Source of the DNA: Sordaria brevicollis
Lineage: Eukaryota; Ascomycota; Sordariomycetes; Sordariales; Sordariaceae
NCBI GenBank assembly: GCA_033439795.1
Contig: JAUTDP010000019.1
Span: forward strand, 274,090-338,089
DNA length: 64,000 nucleotides
Reading direction: 5' to 3'
This document shows positions 22,206-32,706 of this stretch, one piece after another. The translations under genes were made by a program, and so were the position numbers. Within the stretch, counting starts at the first letter, position 1. Each line of letters starts with the position of its first letter. Under the pieces are notes generated by a model. The model was not told the DNA's origin, did not search any database, and worked only from the letters and a program-made list of their open reading frames with translations.

Positions 22206-22847
22206 TCTTTTTGTTCCTTTTAGCGACTGAACGTGATCGATCCAAAAGCGGTTCGTGATATGGTGATGGGTGTCAACATTTTTGTTGTTTCGCTTTCGCA
22301 GGCTGCATGCATGTAGGCCGGCCGGCGTTGAGTATATGAAAATGTCGGCATAAGTCCACTTGCCCTTTGTCTTTACTTGCTTTTTTTGGACTGATGTTAG
22401 TTAGGCATGATGATAGCAAAATGTTATTTAACCTTGCCTCAAGAAGAAACATCCATCTGGCGTCTTTTAAGGTCTCAAGAACTTGTCATGATCGAGATCT
22501 CAGTGTGAACTGGATAGCCCCGGTGTAGCCAATCCCCGCATCCGGAAGCGGGTGGAGTCACCGTTCCAGCAACATTCCGGGCCCGCCGCTTCCCGTGCCC
22601 GCCGAAGTCGCCGAAGCCTCTCTGCGCTGACATGTGCCGCAGCTCACATCATGGTAAAGGTACCCGTTACACATCATTTATTGTCTCTCTAATACACATC
22701 TTATCACTTCCCGCTTCTCACCCAACCGACCTCTCGTCTCACTCACTCACTCACCCACCTACCCTTTCCACCCCAACCTCGGTATAATCACAGTCACTCA
22801 CCAAGTCACCTACCATCACATCAGAACCGGCGATAACCAGCAAGAAA
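22206..22847. other. Intergenic with one dispersed-repeat copy, upstream of acetolactate decarboxylase
   Basis: Contains the repeat at 22341-22464 and, further right, a pyrimidine-rich stretch typical of fungal promoters and leaders (22680-22780). No gene recognised. Confidence 0.5.
22341..22464 (+). repeat. Dispersed repeat, copy 1 of 2
   Basis: About 124 bp starting AATGTCGGCA and ending CATCTGGCGTC. It matches 32369-32491 in the same orientation, with shared blocks TGATGTTAG, GGCATGATG and CCTTGCCTCAAGA. The copies differ by substitutions and small indels, suggesting an old or RIP-exempt short element. Confidence 0.65.
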
Positions 22848-23564
22848 ATGGCACAAAACGAAGTCTTCCAATACTCCCTCATCTCCGCCCTAATGGACGG
22901 CGTCGCCACGCACGGCACCCCCATCTCGCGCGTCCTCGAGAACGGCAACCACGGTTTGGGCACCTTCAAGTCCATGAACGGCGAGATGATCGTTCTGGAC
23001 GGTGTCTGCTACCAGATGAAGTCCGACGGCACCGTCGAGCACATTCACACTCCCTCGGAGAAGATCACGCCCTTTGCGACAGTAACCCGTTTCCAACCGC
23101 AAGTGACGACGCGGGCCACTATCTCCAGCAAAAAGGACCTGTCGGGCTTGCTGTCCAAGTTGTTTACCCAGGGGAAGAACCATTTCTTGGCTATCCGCAT
23201 GGACGGGACGTTCAGGAAGATCGAGGTCCGGACGGCGGGAGGCCAGTGTTTTCCTAGGGAAGGAATGGTGGCGGTTGCGGAGAGGCAGTCGGTGAACACA
23301 TTTGAGGGCGTCAAGGGCACGATCATCGGGTTCAGGTGTCCGGCGTACGTGATGGGTCTCAACGTGGCGGGCGATCATTTGCACTTTATCGATGAGGAGA
23401 GGCAAAAGGGCGGACACATTCTGGCGTTTGAGACCGAGGGTGATGTGGAGGTTGGAGTGTCGCTGATGTCCAAGTTTCACTTGGAAGTGCCGACGGAGGA
23501 TGAAGAGTTCAATGAGGCGTCACTGGTGCATGATAAAGATGGTATCGAAAAGGTGGAGGGGTGA
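22848..23564 (+). CDS. Alpha-acetolactate decarboxylase
   Basis: A single-exon 238-residue gene. Family features are FQYSLISALMDG at the N-terminus, HGLGTFKSMNGEMIVLDGVC, TPFATVTRFQPQ and a C-terminal zinc site HLHF...GGH (His177, His179, His190) within GLNVAGDHLHFIDEERQKGG. In bacteria this enzyme (AlsD/BudA) converts (S)-2-acetolactate to (R)-acetoin with loss of CO2. No signal or mitochondrial targeting sequence is evident, so it is presumably cytosolic. The whole family domain is present. The gene ends only 61 bp before the RIP-mutated transposon but is itself unmutated. Absence of introns and the bacterial-type family make an ancient transfer possible; codon use looks native. Confidence 0.9.
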   Translation: MAQNEVFQYSLISALMDGVATHGTPISRVLENGNHGLGTFKSMNGEMIVLDGVCYQMKSDGTVEHIHTPSEKITPFATVTRFQPQVTTRATISSKKDLSGLLSKLFTQGKNHFLAIRMDGTFRKIEVRTAGGQCFPREGMVAVAERQSVNTFEGVKGTIIGFRCPAYVMGLNVAGDHLHFIDEERQKGGHILAFETEGDVEVGVSLMSKFHLEVPTEDEEFNEASLVHDKDGIEKVEG

Positions 23565-23625
23565 AGAGGCAGTAAAAGGGACTGTGAGCAGGAATGAAGG
23601 CAGGTTGCTCGAGGATACGGAGATA

Positions 23626-26600
23626 ACCGTGGGGATGAGTTGGAGGCCAAGCAATCCCCACTCTCCTGCGGAGAGTGGGCAAAAAAATCGAGGGACAGTC
23701 AGATTTCGAGGGACAGGGAGGGTCCGTGCGCTACACCCAACAGACCGTCATTACTACTAAAAGTTATAATATTCAACTGGCAATCTAAAATCAACACCAT
23801 AATATTTCTAAATAAAAATTACTACTCTGTATTGCTAGGAGTCTACTCTTTCGATTAGTCCTTCTTATATACGTAAAACCTTCGTATATTATCGATAAAT
23901 TTATTATATAATAATAGTAATATTAGCGGTCGGACGCCGCCAATTTTAAAAATATAATTTACGACATTACTACGTTAACAACTAAAATTAATTCCAGAAA
24001 TAAGGAATTTCTATTTCCTAAAAATAATAATAACTTCTATAATAAATTGTAATTATATATTAATCGGTTTATACCCAATTATATTAAAAAAGAATATATC
24101 CTCTTCGTTTTACCCTATTTCTTTTTCCTTTTCTTCCTCCTTATTATTTTTATTATCATCGCTATTAATAGTAATTATAATTTTGGTCTTAATTTTCTTA
24201 AGCCCGCCTTCGTTTTCTTCGTTAGTATCGCTATTGCTATTAGAATCTAATAAATCTTTATTAAACGCGGGAGGTAAGGAAACGTTATTATTAATAATAA
24301 TTATTTAATTAAAGGATTTAATTATAAAATTAAGAATAAAAACGGTCTCTCCTATATCGATAATAAAAATTAACGCCCTTTTACCATTATAAACCTATAT
24401 TAAATAACGCAAATCGTTAAAATCGTAATAGCTAATATTATAATTATTTTTTACCAATTATTCTTCGAAGGTAAATTAACGCCAACGACCTTTATTATTC
24501 TTTACTTAATTAATAGGGTCCTTCTTTTTACCTATTTATTTTTCTTTAAATATATTTAACTCCTTCTTTTATTACTTTACAATAACCTTTAACTATTTCC
24601 TCCTCTCGACCGCTATTTTTACTACCTCCTTCTTTTCAACCTCCTAACGTACGCGTTAAATAAAAATATTATTTATTAATTATCCCTCTAACTTTATAAT
24701 ATATTTCCTAAATTTTTTCGTATTAAAGGATTCGAATTATTAAGCGCGTTTTAACCGGTATTATTTTAAATAATTATACGCTAATATTCCTTTATAAAAC
24801 CTTATTTCAACCGTTCGAAATACTATAGCCGTTTCTTCGTCGTAATTACCAATATCGATACCCAATTTCTTTATTAATATAGCGAACGACCTAATAGTAA
24901 TTTTCTAACGCTCTTTATCGGATATTATTTCCGGAAATTTAATAGTCTCCTCGCCCTTCCGCTACGCGCGTAAATTTAATAAAATTAATTCTCAATTTAG
25001 TAGGAAAAGATTAATTTTTTCGAATCTAATAATAATATTAACGCGCTTAAACGCATAATCCTAAATACTTTACAACCCCGCAGTATATTAAAAACGGTTT
25101 AAATTAAACTATCCCGATTAGAAGTATTCTTTTAATCGTTTTTAATAAGCTATTTTTAGCGGTTAAAAGATACCTATATTTATAGGCTAAAAAAAGTAGG
25201 AGCTATACGGTAGGAGGAATAAAATAAAAATATCGAAATATAAATAATATTTATAAAAATCTAAATTATAATAATTAAAAAAGGAATCTAATATTAATAA
25301 ATAGTAAATACGTTCGTTAATTAATGCTTTTATTCGTATAGTATCCAATTCGTTTAGGTCGTATATATAAATATCGTACTCCTCGTTATACTACTCCTCG
25401 TTATAATTAAACTACTTCATAAAATTAGGCGTATTATTACCTTAAAGGTAAAGACCTTTTTACTAGATTAGGGTATAATATTTCTAAAAGTATTTATTAA
25501 AATAGTAGATCTAATCCATTATAATCTCTACGTTATTAAACGTAATATTTAATTAAATAAAGCGAATATCGCCTTCGAAATTATTATTTACTATATCCTC
25601 TATCGGCTACTTTTTGAAAATAATAAAGAGAGGTAAATAATAGCCAATAGCATTTCCTCTACCGATTAATATAACCGATTTATAATTAGCTAAATCGATT
25701 ACCTCAAATTTAATTTATATAATATTTAATTATAATTAATAATTAATAACCGGAATTTAAAGACTTTAATTAACCTATTTTTTCCTATTTTTAATAACCG
25801 TTAAAATTTCGAAATTATTACCGAATATAACTATATAGCAATCCGTTTTATTAACGTTCCAAACTCTAGAACTCGTAAAATTATATTCTATAATAGCGGC
25901 TTCTAAAATATTAAAAAACTTAGCTATATTATCGATATATTATTAAGTAAATATACGTTTAACTTCTATAAATTTAACTTTAAAGTTAAAATACTATAAA
26001 TAATTCTCCTTCTATTATTTATACTAATATTTATTTATTAAGGGAATTAAATTTAATCGCTTAATACGTAATTTATTTATAATTTCCTCTATAAAGTCTC
26101 TACCGGGTATATTATTAATATTAATTAGCTAATATATATATACTTTAAAAGCATTATCTTCTACCTTATTAAAACTCTTTAATCTCCCACTATTACGAAC
26201 TTTTACAATAAAGTAATTAATATCTTATAACGCTTTATAGTAACGGCCAATTATATTCTTATTATAATTAAATAAATTAATAATATAACGGATAATAGGC
26301 TCTAATTAGGAAATATTATTTAATATAATACGTCGTAAATACCATCGATATTAGGCGGTCTAGAACTACCGGGCTACTTTAATAAAAGGAGATTCGCACT
26401 CCTCTTATTAGGAGGGTAGCGCTATATATTAACCAAATAAAGAAAAAAGGCTAGAATACTAAGCGGTATATTATAATATTAATAAAGAAAAAAGTCGTAC
26501 TATTATAGGGGTGCCAAATAAGGGTAATTAATATTACTATTTACGAATAATAGTAACTTCCGAAATAAGGATGTTGAAATAGGGAAAATTAATTACGTTT

Positions 26601-26762
26601 TGTATACGTTTCGCTAACAAACTTAAACTAGGCTACATTTAATGCACGGACTATACTTATCCCTCTAAAATAGGCTATCCCTCGATTTTTTTGCCCACTC
26701 TCCGCAGGAGAGTGGGGATTGCTTGGCCAGCACACTAATAAAGCCAACCTCATCCCCACGGT
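23626..26762. mobile_element. 3.1-kb DNA transposon destroyed by RIP
   Basis: Terminal inverted repeats begin ACCGTGGGGATGAG and continue for about 75 bp with a shared palindrome (CCACTCTCCTGCGGAGAGTGG-like) and a conserved AAAAAAATCGAGGGA block. The right repeat has an extra 15-17 bp. TA target duplications lie at 23624-23625 and 26763-26764. The interior (about 23880-26500) is strongly AT-rich with almost no CA or TG dinucleotides, while CG survives, the classic pattern of RIP converting CpA to TpA. No reading frame of 60 codons survives, so the transposase is unreadable. TA duplication suggests the Tc1/mariner/pogo (Fot1-like) group; class assignment is inference. Confidence 0.88.
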
Positions 26763-26859
26763 TAATGATAATTATGAGGAACACGATGGCCAAAATGATG
26801 ACAAAAAAGATGACTTCATCTGCCAGAAGTGAAAGAAGAGGAAAAAAGATAACTTGAAA

Positions 26860-26933
26860 CTCCCTCGGTAAGGATCGAACTTACAGCCTCCAGATTAACA
26901 GTCTGACGCGCTAGCCAATTGCGCCACGAGGGA
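26860..26933 (-). tRNA. tRNA-Asn(GTT)
   Basis: Minus-strand gene of 74 nt without intron. Acceptor TCCCTCG pairs with CGAGGGA. The anticodon arm is CAGAC-TGTTAAT-CTG-type with anticodon GTT, and the T loop is TTCGATC. A Pol III terminator T-run on the minus strand corresponds to the A-run at about 26841-26847. It lies 98 bp from the right end of the RIP-mutated transposon. Confidence 0.96.
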
Positions 26934-27730
26934 GAACAGATGATTGGTTGTTGGAAAAGCGGGGCAAACAGAGGTCTTATGTAACCGTTGGACCATGCGC
27001 AGTAAAGGAGACATCGTAGAGTTAAAGCTCCAAAAACTTAACAATGGGATAACTATTGTGGTCTCTGGAAGTTGAAGACCATTATACTAATGGTGATCTA
27101 CTTGGATAATACGTAAACAGTGTGCCAGGGTCTTTTTTCTCTTAGGAAGAAGCTTTTGTTGGAATGGTGTTGCTCGAGTGCCACATGAGTGTCGTTAACA
27201 GCCTCAACTGAGGTAAGAAACCTTGCCTACGTCCATAGCTTCTCGACTCTCGGGTTAAAGTGGACAAAATGAAAGTCGCTGGTCAGGTTTTGAGACTCTT
27301 GCGTTATTGATGTACGAGAAAGTTGACCATCAATGCACGGCTCCGAGATCCCCGAAACCCCAACCTTCTCCAAGCTCAAAGGCAATGACTCCGCATTTCG
27401 GTATACGTACCGAGCACTGCCGGGCGACGTCCTCCCGAACTAGAACAAGCCATCGGAACGTTGTCTTCATGCATTGGCGGGAAAATCACGACCTCTGAGA
27501 CTCGACGAAACCCTGCCCATCAGAATCACCCTGCGATGTAACATGCTCCCCAGAATCTCGTTCACTCGACGATGGTTGCAACCGCGATGCAATGCGACTG
27601 TAGATCAGTCGATGTGGTGCGTCTCTCACAGAATATAAAGGGCAAAGCATACATACCTTCTCGACTCTTGCACTGAAGAAGACCAGTCCCTCATCTTGGG
27701 GTGTTTACTGTTTAGCGAAGGCGTCCCAAA
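26934..27730. other. Intergenic, upstream of galactanase
   Basis: About 0.8 kb, no supported gene. A TATA-like AATATAAAGG at about 27632-27641 lies 90 bp before the galactanase ATG and may be its core promoter. Confidence 0.5.
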
Positions 27731-29203
27731 ATGGCTGGTTCTCTGCACGCCGTCAGCCATATCCTGGTGATAGCCCTGGTAGCCATCATCATCCCTTTCG
27801 CCATCGCAGATCTCACTACCACCATCGACCCATCCTCTAACTGGGGAACTTGGGAAGGATGGGGTACCTCTCTCGCCTGGTGGGCAGCCGCCTTCGGCAC
27901 GCGTGACGACCTGGCCAACACCTTCTTCACCACCCAAACCGTCACCCTCAACGGCGTCTCTTTACCAGGTCTCGGCTTCAACATAGCACGCTACAACGCC
28001 GGCGCCAGCAGCTGAAACTCTATCAACGGAACGCGCATGGTTGTCTCCCCCAAAATGATTCCCTCCCGCCAAGTCGAAGGATTCTGGCTCGACTGGGCCT
28101 CAACCTCCCCTTCCTCCTCCAGCTGGAACTGGTCGGCCGACTCCTCCCAGCGCGCCATGCTCTCCAAAGCGAGGGCGCGGGGCGCCAACATCGTCGAGCT
28201 CTTCTCCAACTCGCCCATGTGGTGGATGTGCAAGAATCACAACCCGTCAGGTTCCGACGACGGCAAGTCCGATAACCTGCAATCGTGGAACTACCAGACC
28301 CACGCCGTCTACATGGCCACTATAGCCAAGTACTTTGCCGACAACTGGTCCACCAAGTTCACATCAGTAGACCCCTTCAACGAGCCCAGCGCAAACTGGT
28401 GGAACGGCAAAACGGGAACGCAGGAGGGGTGCCATTTTGACGTATCGACGCAGGCCACGGTGATTAACCACCTCCGCACCGAACTCGATTCGCGCGGGTT
28501 GTCATCCACCATCATCTCTGCCTCGGACGAAAGCTATTACGACCAAGCAGCTTCCACCATCCAAAACCTCGGCTCAACCGCACTGTCCAAAATCTCCCGT
28601 ATTAATGTGCATGGATACCAGTACGGTTCCGGCCGGCGCGACTCCGTCAGCAGCCTGGCGACGCAATACAACAAAAGGCTCTGGCAGAGCGAATACGGCG
28701 AAGGCGACGCCCCCGGCAGGGAGCTCGCCTCAAACCTGCTACTCGACATGCGCTGGCTGAAGCCGACAGCGTGGGTATACTGGCAGGTTCTCGACGGCGG
28801 CGGGTGGGGAGTAATCGATGCCGACAACGACAATAAGACCGTTGGTCAGCCGACGCAAAAGTACTTTGTGCTGGCCCAGTTTGCTAGGCATATTAAACCG
28901 GGCATGCGCATCTTGGATGCGGGAAGCGATTACGCGACGGCGGCGTATGATGCGGCGAGCAAGAGGTTGGTCATTGTTGCTGTCAATTGGGGTGGTGCGC
29001 AGTATCTGAATTTTGATCTGGCGAGGTTTAAGACGCCGGGTGTCAATGGCGCGACGGTGAAGAGGTGGGCGACGCAGATTGGCGCGTCGTCGGGGAGGAG
29101 GTATGTCGCATATAAAGATACGGTTCTGAGCGGCACAAAGTTTTGGTCGTACTTTGAGAAGGAGATGGTGCAGACTTTTGAGGTTGAGGATGTTGTGTTG
29201 TAG
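27731..29203 (+). pseudogene. GH30 endo-beta-1,6-galactanase with in-frame TGA
   Basis: A single frame of 491 codons encodes a full GH30 enzyme, interrupted once by TGA at 28013-28015 (codon 95). Before it: a signal/anchor peptide (LHAVSHILVIALVAIIIPFA) and WGTWEGWGTSLAWWA, then LPGLGFNIARYNAGAS. After it: NSINGTRMVVSPKM, the acid/base motif VDPFNEPSANWW and the nucleophile motif LWQSEYGEGD, ending in a beta-sandwich. The enzyme family trims beta-1,6-galactan side chains of arabinogalactan proteins. One base separates TGA from TGG (Trp), which I expect at this place from the family. No splice pair that removes the stop was seen. It could be a recent pseudogene, a recoded or edited gene, or a sequence error. 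A downstream ATG at 28037 would give a protein without signal peptide and strand 1 of the barrel. Confidence 0.85.
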
Positions 29204-29444
29204 CCTGTTGTGAAAAGTGTTTAGCGTGGATGTTGTTTGGGAGAAGCCTTCGACATGACAACGTTCCGAGGAAAAATATCTGGCGCACAAATGATCATCC
29301 CACCAATGCAACAAATCAAAGATCGTGTAAATCTGGAGCGCAGATATGAAACAACAATGCATAAGAAAATGAAACTATAACGAAAATGAGAATCGTTTTA
29401 ACGATCAGTATGCAAAGACTGAAAAAAAGCAAAAAGAAATGTTT

Positions 29445-29550
29445 TGATGAGAGTGGGATTCGAACCCACGCCCTTTCGGACCACGGAACTCTGAGAGGAG
29501 ATTAAGGGTTAACCTTAACGTGGCGCCTTAGACCGCTCGGCCATCTCACC
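29445..29550 (-). tRNA. tRNA-Leu(AAG) with 26-nt intron
   Basis: Minus-strand class II tRNA. Acceptor GGTGAGA pairs with TCTCATC (one G-T). The anticodon arm is CCACG-TTAAGG-intron-C-CGTGG with anticodon AAG. It has a long variable arm and a T arm GTGGG-TTCGAAT-CCCAC. The intron is 26 nt, one base 3' of the anticodon, and contains complementarity to the anticodon loop region. T-runs follow on the minus strand (A-runs at about 29421-29438). Confidence 0.95.
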
Positions 29551-30034
29551 AATTGATATTCAAGGACACTGAATTTGGTTTTGATAACATCCAATCCGCT
29601 AACCAAATTCGCCCTCCTCGTCGAATATGTCATGATGACGATGGTGGTGAACACTCGACATTTTTGGTATCTGACACCAAGTTTTTTGCTTGCAATTCTA
29701 CACTATGAAGATTAATACGACTTATACTTGTGATTAACACACGGAGGATTCTAATTAAGGTTGACATCAAGTTCCTTCATGTTAGTGTCCAAAGGGTTCG
29801 CCTAGGCTGGTTGAAACTCCAAAGTCGACTAAGAAACAACTCTGCATGAGGTCCTGTTTTGAGAGACGCTTTTATCTATGACCAATACTCGTCTCAATTG
29901 AAATAACCTTGAATAATCTGGGCAACAACCTGATTCCCTTTTTTTCCCCCTCTAGCCAGCCCGCCAACGGCCAACTCGTTACCGCTACGGGATGTCATTA
30001 ACATGGTCGCACCCAGCTTGACGGCTCCCAGGCA
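29551..30034. other. Intergenic, no feature seen
   Basis: 484 bp between tRNA-Leu and the 3' end of the adenylate-forming enzyme gene. Nothing recognised. Confidence 0.5.
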
Positions 30035-32005
30035 CTAGCAGACGTCCAGCGCATAACCACTGGTATCCTTCGTCTTCAGATATGCCACCGCGGCCTTCTG
30101 CAGTTGATGTCTCTGCATCTTACCCGTGATAGTGAGTGGCCACGCTTTCATTCCCAGCTCTTCGAGCGTGATGACATCGCCCAACGAGAATCCCGATCCA
30201 GCCATCTGAAGGAACGTCTCACTAATGTCTGCAGCCGTCACATTCTCTGGGAAGCGTTCAACGATAACATAGGGCATCTCGCCGTGCATAGGCGATGGGA
30301 TACCGATCACGACGGCCTGTTCAGATTCGAGGTGGGTGAGATCAGCAACAGTTCCACAAGAGATCAAACCGAACCAGAGCAGGAAACTTACCTCAACCGA
30401 CAAAAACCTAGCCAGGAACGCCTCTATAGCCGTGGGATTGAAGAATCCGTCACTGCTCTTCACAAGATCCTTCATCCTACCTACCACAAACACCCATCCC
30501 TTCTCATCAATCACCGCCAAATCACCTGTACGCGTCCACTTCGTGCCCTCCTTATCAGTGTAAAACATCTCCGGCGCAAACCCGTCCAGATACCGATCGG
30601 CATAAGCATCAGTCGAAACATGCAGCTCACCCTGTTTACCATGGGGCACCACCTTCCACTCTTCCCCTTCCTCCTCACCGCCAGCCCTCCCATCCTGAAC
30701 ACCAACAACCTTAACCCTCGTCCCCGGCGTCGCCGTTCCCACCGGCATCACATCCCCCAACGGCCTCGGCCACCCCTCCGCCAGCACCACACTAGGCGGG
30801 TACATTAGCGCGCCCACTCCCTCCGTCATCCCGAACCCCGCCACAAAAACCACATCTTTCCCAAAACCAAGCATCGCCCGCATCCGCTCCAGATACCCAA
30901 CCGTGATGATCTCGCCGCTAACGAACACACCCTTGACCGATCGAATCCTTTCCGGAGAGAAGGCTTTATGTTTGGCCAGCAGCACCAGCTGCGACCGCAT
31001 CAGCTCCAAGTTGGTGACGCCGCATTTCTCTATAGCTTCCAGGTTGGCAGAAATGGAAAAGGTTCGGGATGAAACAACGACCGTGTTGCTCATGTACCAC
31101 TGGATTAGCGGCGCGCTCATGGATAAGGCCATCATGTTGGCGGCGAAGATGAGGCCGGTCATTTGCGGACGGGGGACCTTTTTGGATCCAGAAGGGGGAG
31201 GCAGGATCCAGGCGCAGTGCGAAGCGACGGATGTGCAAACCATTTTGGTTGTGCGGGGGACGCCCTTGGGTTGGGACGCGGTGGTGCCGCTGGTGAAGAA
31301 GATGTTGGAGATGCGGTCGGGTCGGTCGGGGACTTGTTGGGAGGAGGGGCTGCTTTCTTGGGAGGTGAAGGGTGGTTGAGGGGAGGCGATGTCGGCGAAG
31401 GATATCCATTTGCTACTGCTGCTATGTTGGGAGCTGAGAGGGGAGAGGGTGATGCCGAGGAAGAAGTTGTCGTCGGTGTTAGAGGCTTGACGAAGATTAT
31501 CGACTATGTCGGCGGATTTTTCGTCTTCGACTACCACTACTGCGGGCTTCAGCCGAAGGAGGTAGTACTCCTTTAGCTTCTGGTCGTCGGGCGAGCAGGA
31601 ATGAAGGAGCTGGAGAGTTCGGCAGACGAGAGTGTGACACTTTAGCGCCGCAGCCCACATGATGAGAGACCATTCGGCGCCGTGAGGGATGAACGTGAGA
31701 ATAGTGGAATTGGCCGGGACATTATATCGGTCAAGGATGGCTCCAAGACGAGCGGCTCCGCGCTGCATCTGGTCGTACGACCAGATCAACATCGAGTCTT
31801 GGTACTTGGGATCGACCGTGGATTTGACGGGGCTTGATGGCTTGCCGACGAGAGATTCAAGGTGGTCAACGGGCTGATAGAGGGATACGAGGGCGGCTCT
31901 CTCAGGATCATAGTCGATGCCATGTTGGATAATGGACCATACGGAGTCTCCGCGTGGGGGCGGTGGACCGCCGTCGAGCTCAGAAAGGGGCAAGGTCTCC
32001 TTCAT
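30035..32005 (-). CDS. AMP-binding acyl-CoA synthetase-like enzyme
   Basis: Minus-strand gene from the ATG at 32005 (MKETLPLSELDGG). An apparent 75-nt intron (30317-30391, donor GTAAGT, branch CTGATC, acceptor ACAG) is a multiple of three with no stop; removing it gives 631 residues and restores VEAVVIGIPS-type continuity. Adenylation motifs: A3 FFTSGTTASQPKGVPRT (about residues 236-252), A5 FVAGFGMTEGVGA, A7 WTRTGDLAVIDEKGWVFVVGR, A8 KDLVKSSDGF and A10 PLTITGKMQRHQL with the catalytic Lys. It activates a carboxylic acid as an acyl-AMP, probably then thioesterified to CoA; the substrate cannot be read from sequence. No peroxisomal SKL-type C-terminus (it ends LDVC). No partner biosynthetic genes lie nearby. 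Confidence 0.87.
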   Translation of the reverse strand: MKETLPLSELDGGPPPPRGDSVWSIIQHGIDYDPERAALVSLYQPVDHLESLVGKPSSPVKSTVDPKYQDSMLIWSYDQMQRGAARLGAILDRYNVPANSTILTFIPHGAEWSLIMWAAALKCHTLVCRTLQLLHSCSPDDQKLKEYYLLRLKPAVVVVEDEKSADIVDNLRQASNTDDNFFLGITLSPLSSQHSSSSKWISFADIASPQPPFTSQESSPSSQQVPDRPDRISNIFFTSGTTASQPKGVPRTTKMVCTSVASHCAWILPPPSGSKKVPRPQMTGLIFAANMMALSMSAPLIQWYMSNTVVVSSRTFSISANLEAIEKCGVTNLELMRSQLVLLAKHKAFSPERIRSVKGVFVSGEIITVGYLERMRAMLGFGKDVVFVAGFGMTEGVGALMYPPSVVLAEGWPRPLGDVMPVGTATPGTRVKVVGVQDGRAGGEEEGEEWKVVPHGKQGELHVSTDAYADRYLDGFAPEMFYTDKEGTKWTRTGDLAVIDEKGWVFVVGRMKDLVKSSDGFFNPTAIEAFLARFLSVEVSFLLWFGLISCGTVADLTHLESEQAVVIGIPSPMHGEMPYVIVERFPENVTAADISETFLQMAGSGFSLGDVITLEELGMKAWPLTITGKMQRHQLQKAAVAYLKTKDTSGYALDVC

Positions 32006-32368
32006 TGTTGCTGGTGTTGCCGATATTATTGCGAGACGGTAGAGGGAGAAAAGTTGCGGGAGACAGAATTTGGAGCTCAAAGGTACCAAAGAGGTCTGTA
32101 TAAGTAAGCAGTTCGAGGGTCAGATCAACATCGACCGTAATTCTGGTTAGTTGTTGCCTGGTTAGCTGGTCAGCTTGTTAGTATGACTGTATGAGGGAAA
32201 TGCCACGTTGACGAAGGGAAGGGGGCTGTTCACGATTCAGAATCGTCCCACAAACGGGAGATTGCCTAATGGAGTTTTGGATATCCGACTGTGAAACCAT
32301 TTTGGTGTCATCGTCACTTTGCACACCGGTGCGCTGTTGATGTAACGGGATCTTCAAAAGGTTAAGAA

Positions 32369-32491
32369 ATGTCGGCACATGTCATTCATCCACTTGCTTT
32401 TTGTTTTTCCTCACTTTTTTGGAATGATGTTAGTGGGCATGATGCTGCCAAAGTGTGAACCTTGCCTCAAGAGAAACATTCATCTGGCGTC
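32369..32491 (+). repeat. Dispersed repeat, copy 2 of 2
   Basis: Matches 22341-22464 in the same orientation, starting AATGTCGGCA and ending CATCTGGCGTC. It lies 49 bp before the left arm of the large inverted repeat. Confidence 0.65.
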
Positions 32492-32539
32492 AGTATGGTA
32501 TATGGTTGCAAGATTGTGTACAGGGCGTGGAAGGAGTAA

Positions 32540-32706
32540 AGAGGTTTTAAAACGCGTTAAAGCTCTATTAGTCTAAATTGAAGGGCATTTTTATGATAAA
32601 ACCCTTTTTGTCTTTGGAAAATGGTCTTTTGGGAATATTATTATTATTTCAGTCTTGGGATGGTGTGTCTCTATAGACAACGGGGTGTGTGGCTCTAGAT
32701 TTTTCC
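32540..32706 (+). repeat. 167-bp repeat, left arm of a large inverted pair
   Basis: From AGAGGTTTTAAAACGCGTT to GGCTCTAGATTTTTCC. Its reverse complement is at 39235-39404 with roughly 90% identity by eye. The inner end (GGAAAAATCTAGAGCCACAC on the reverse strand) resembles the terminus of the element at 37637-38075, so these are probably copies of related terminal-repeat elements. The interior carries ATTATTATTATTTC. Confidence 0.75.
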
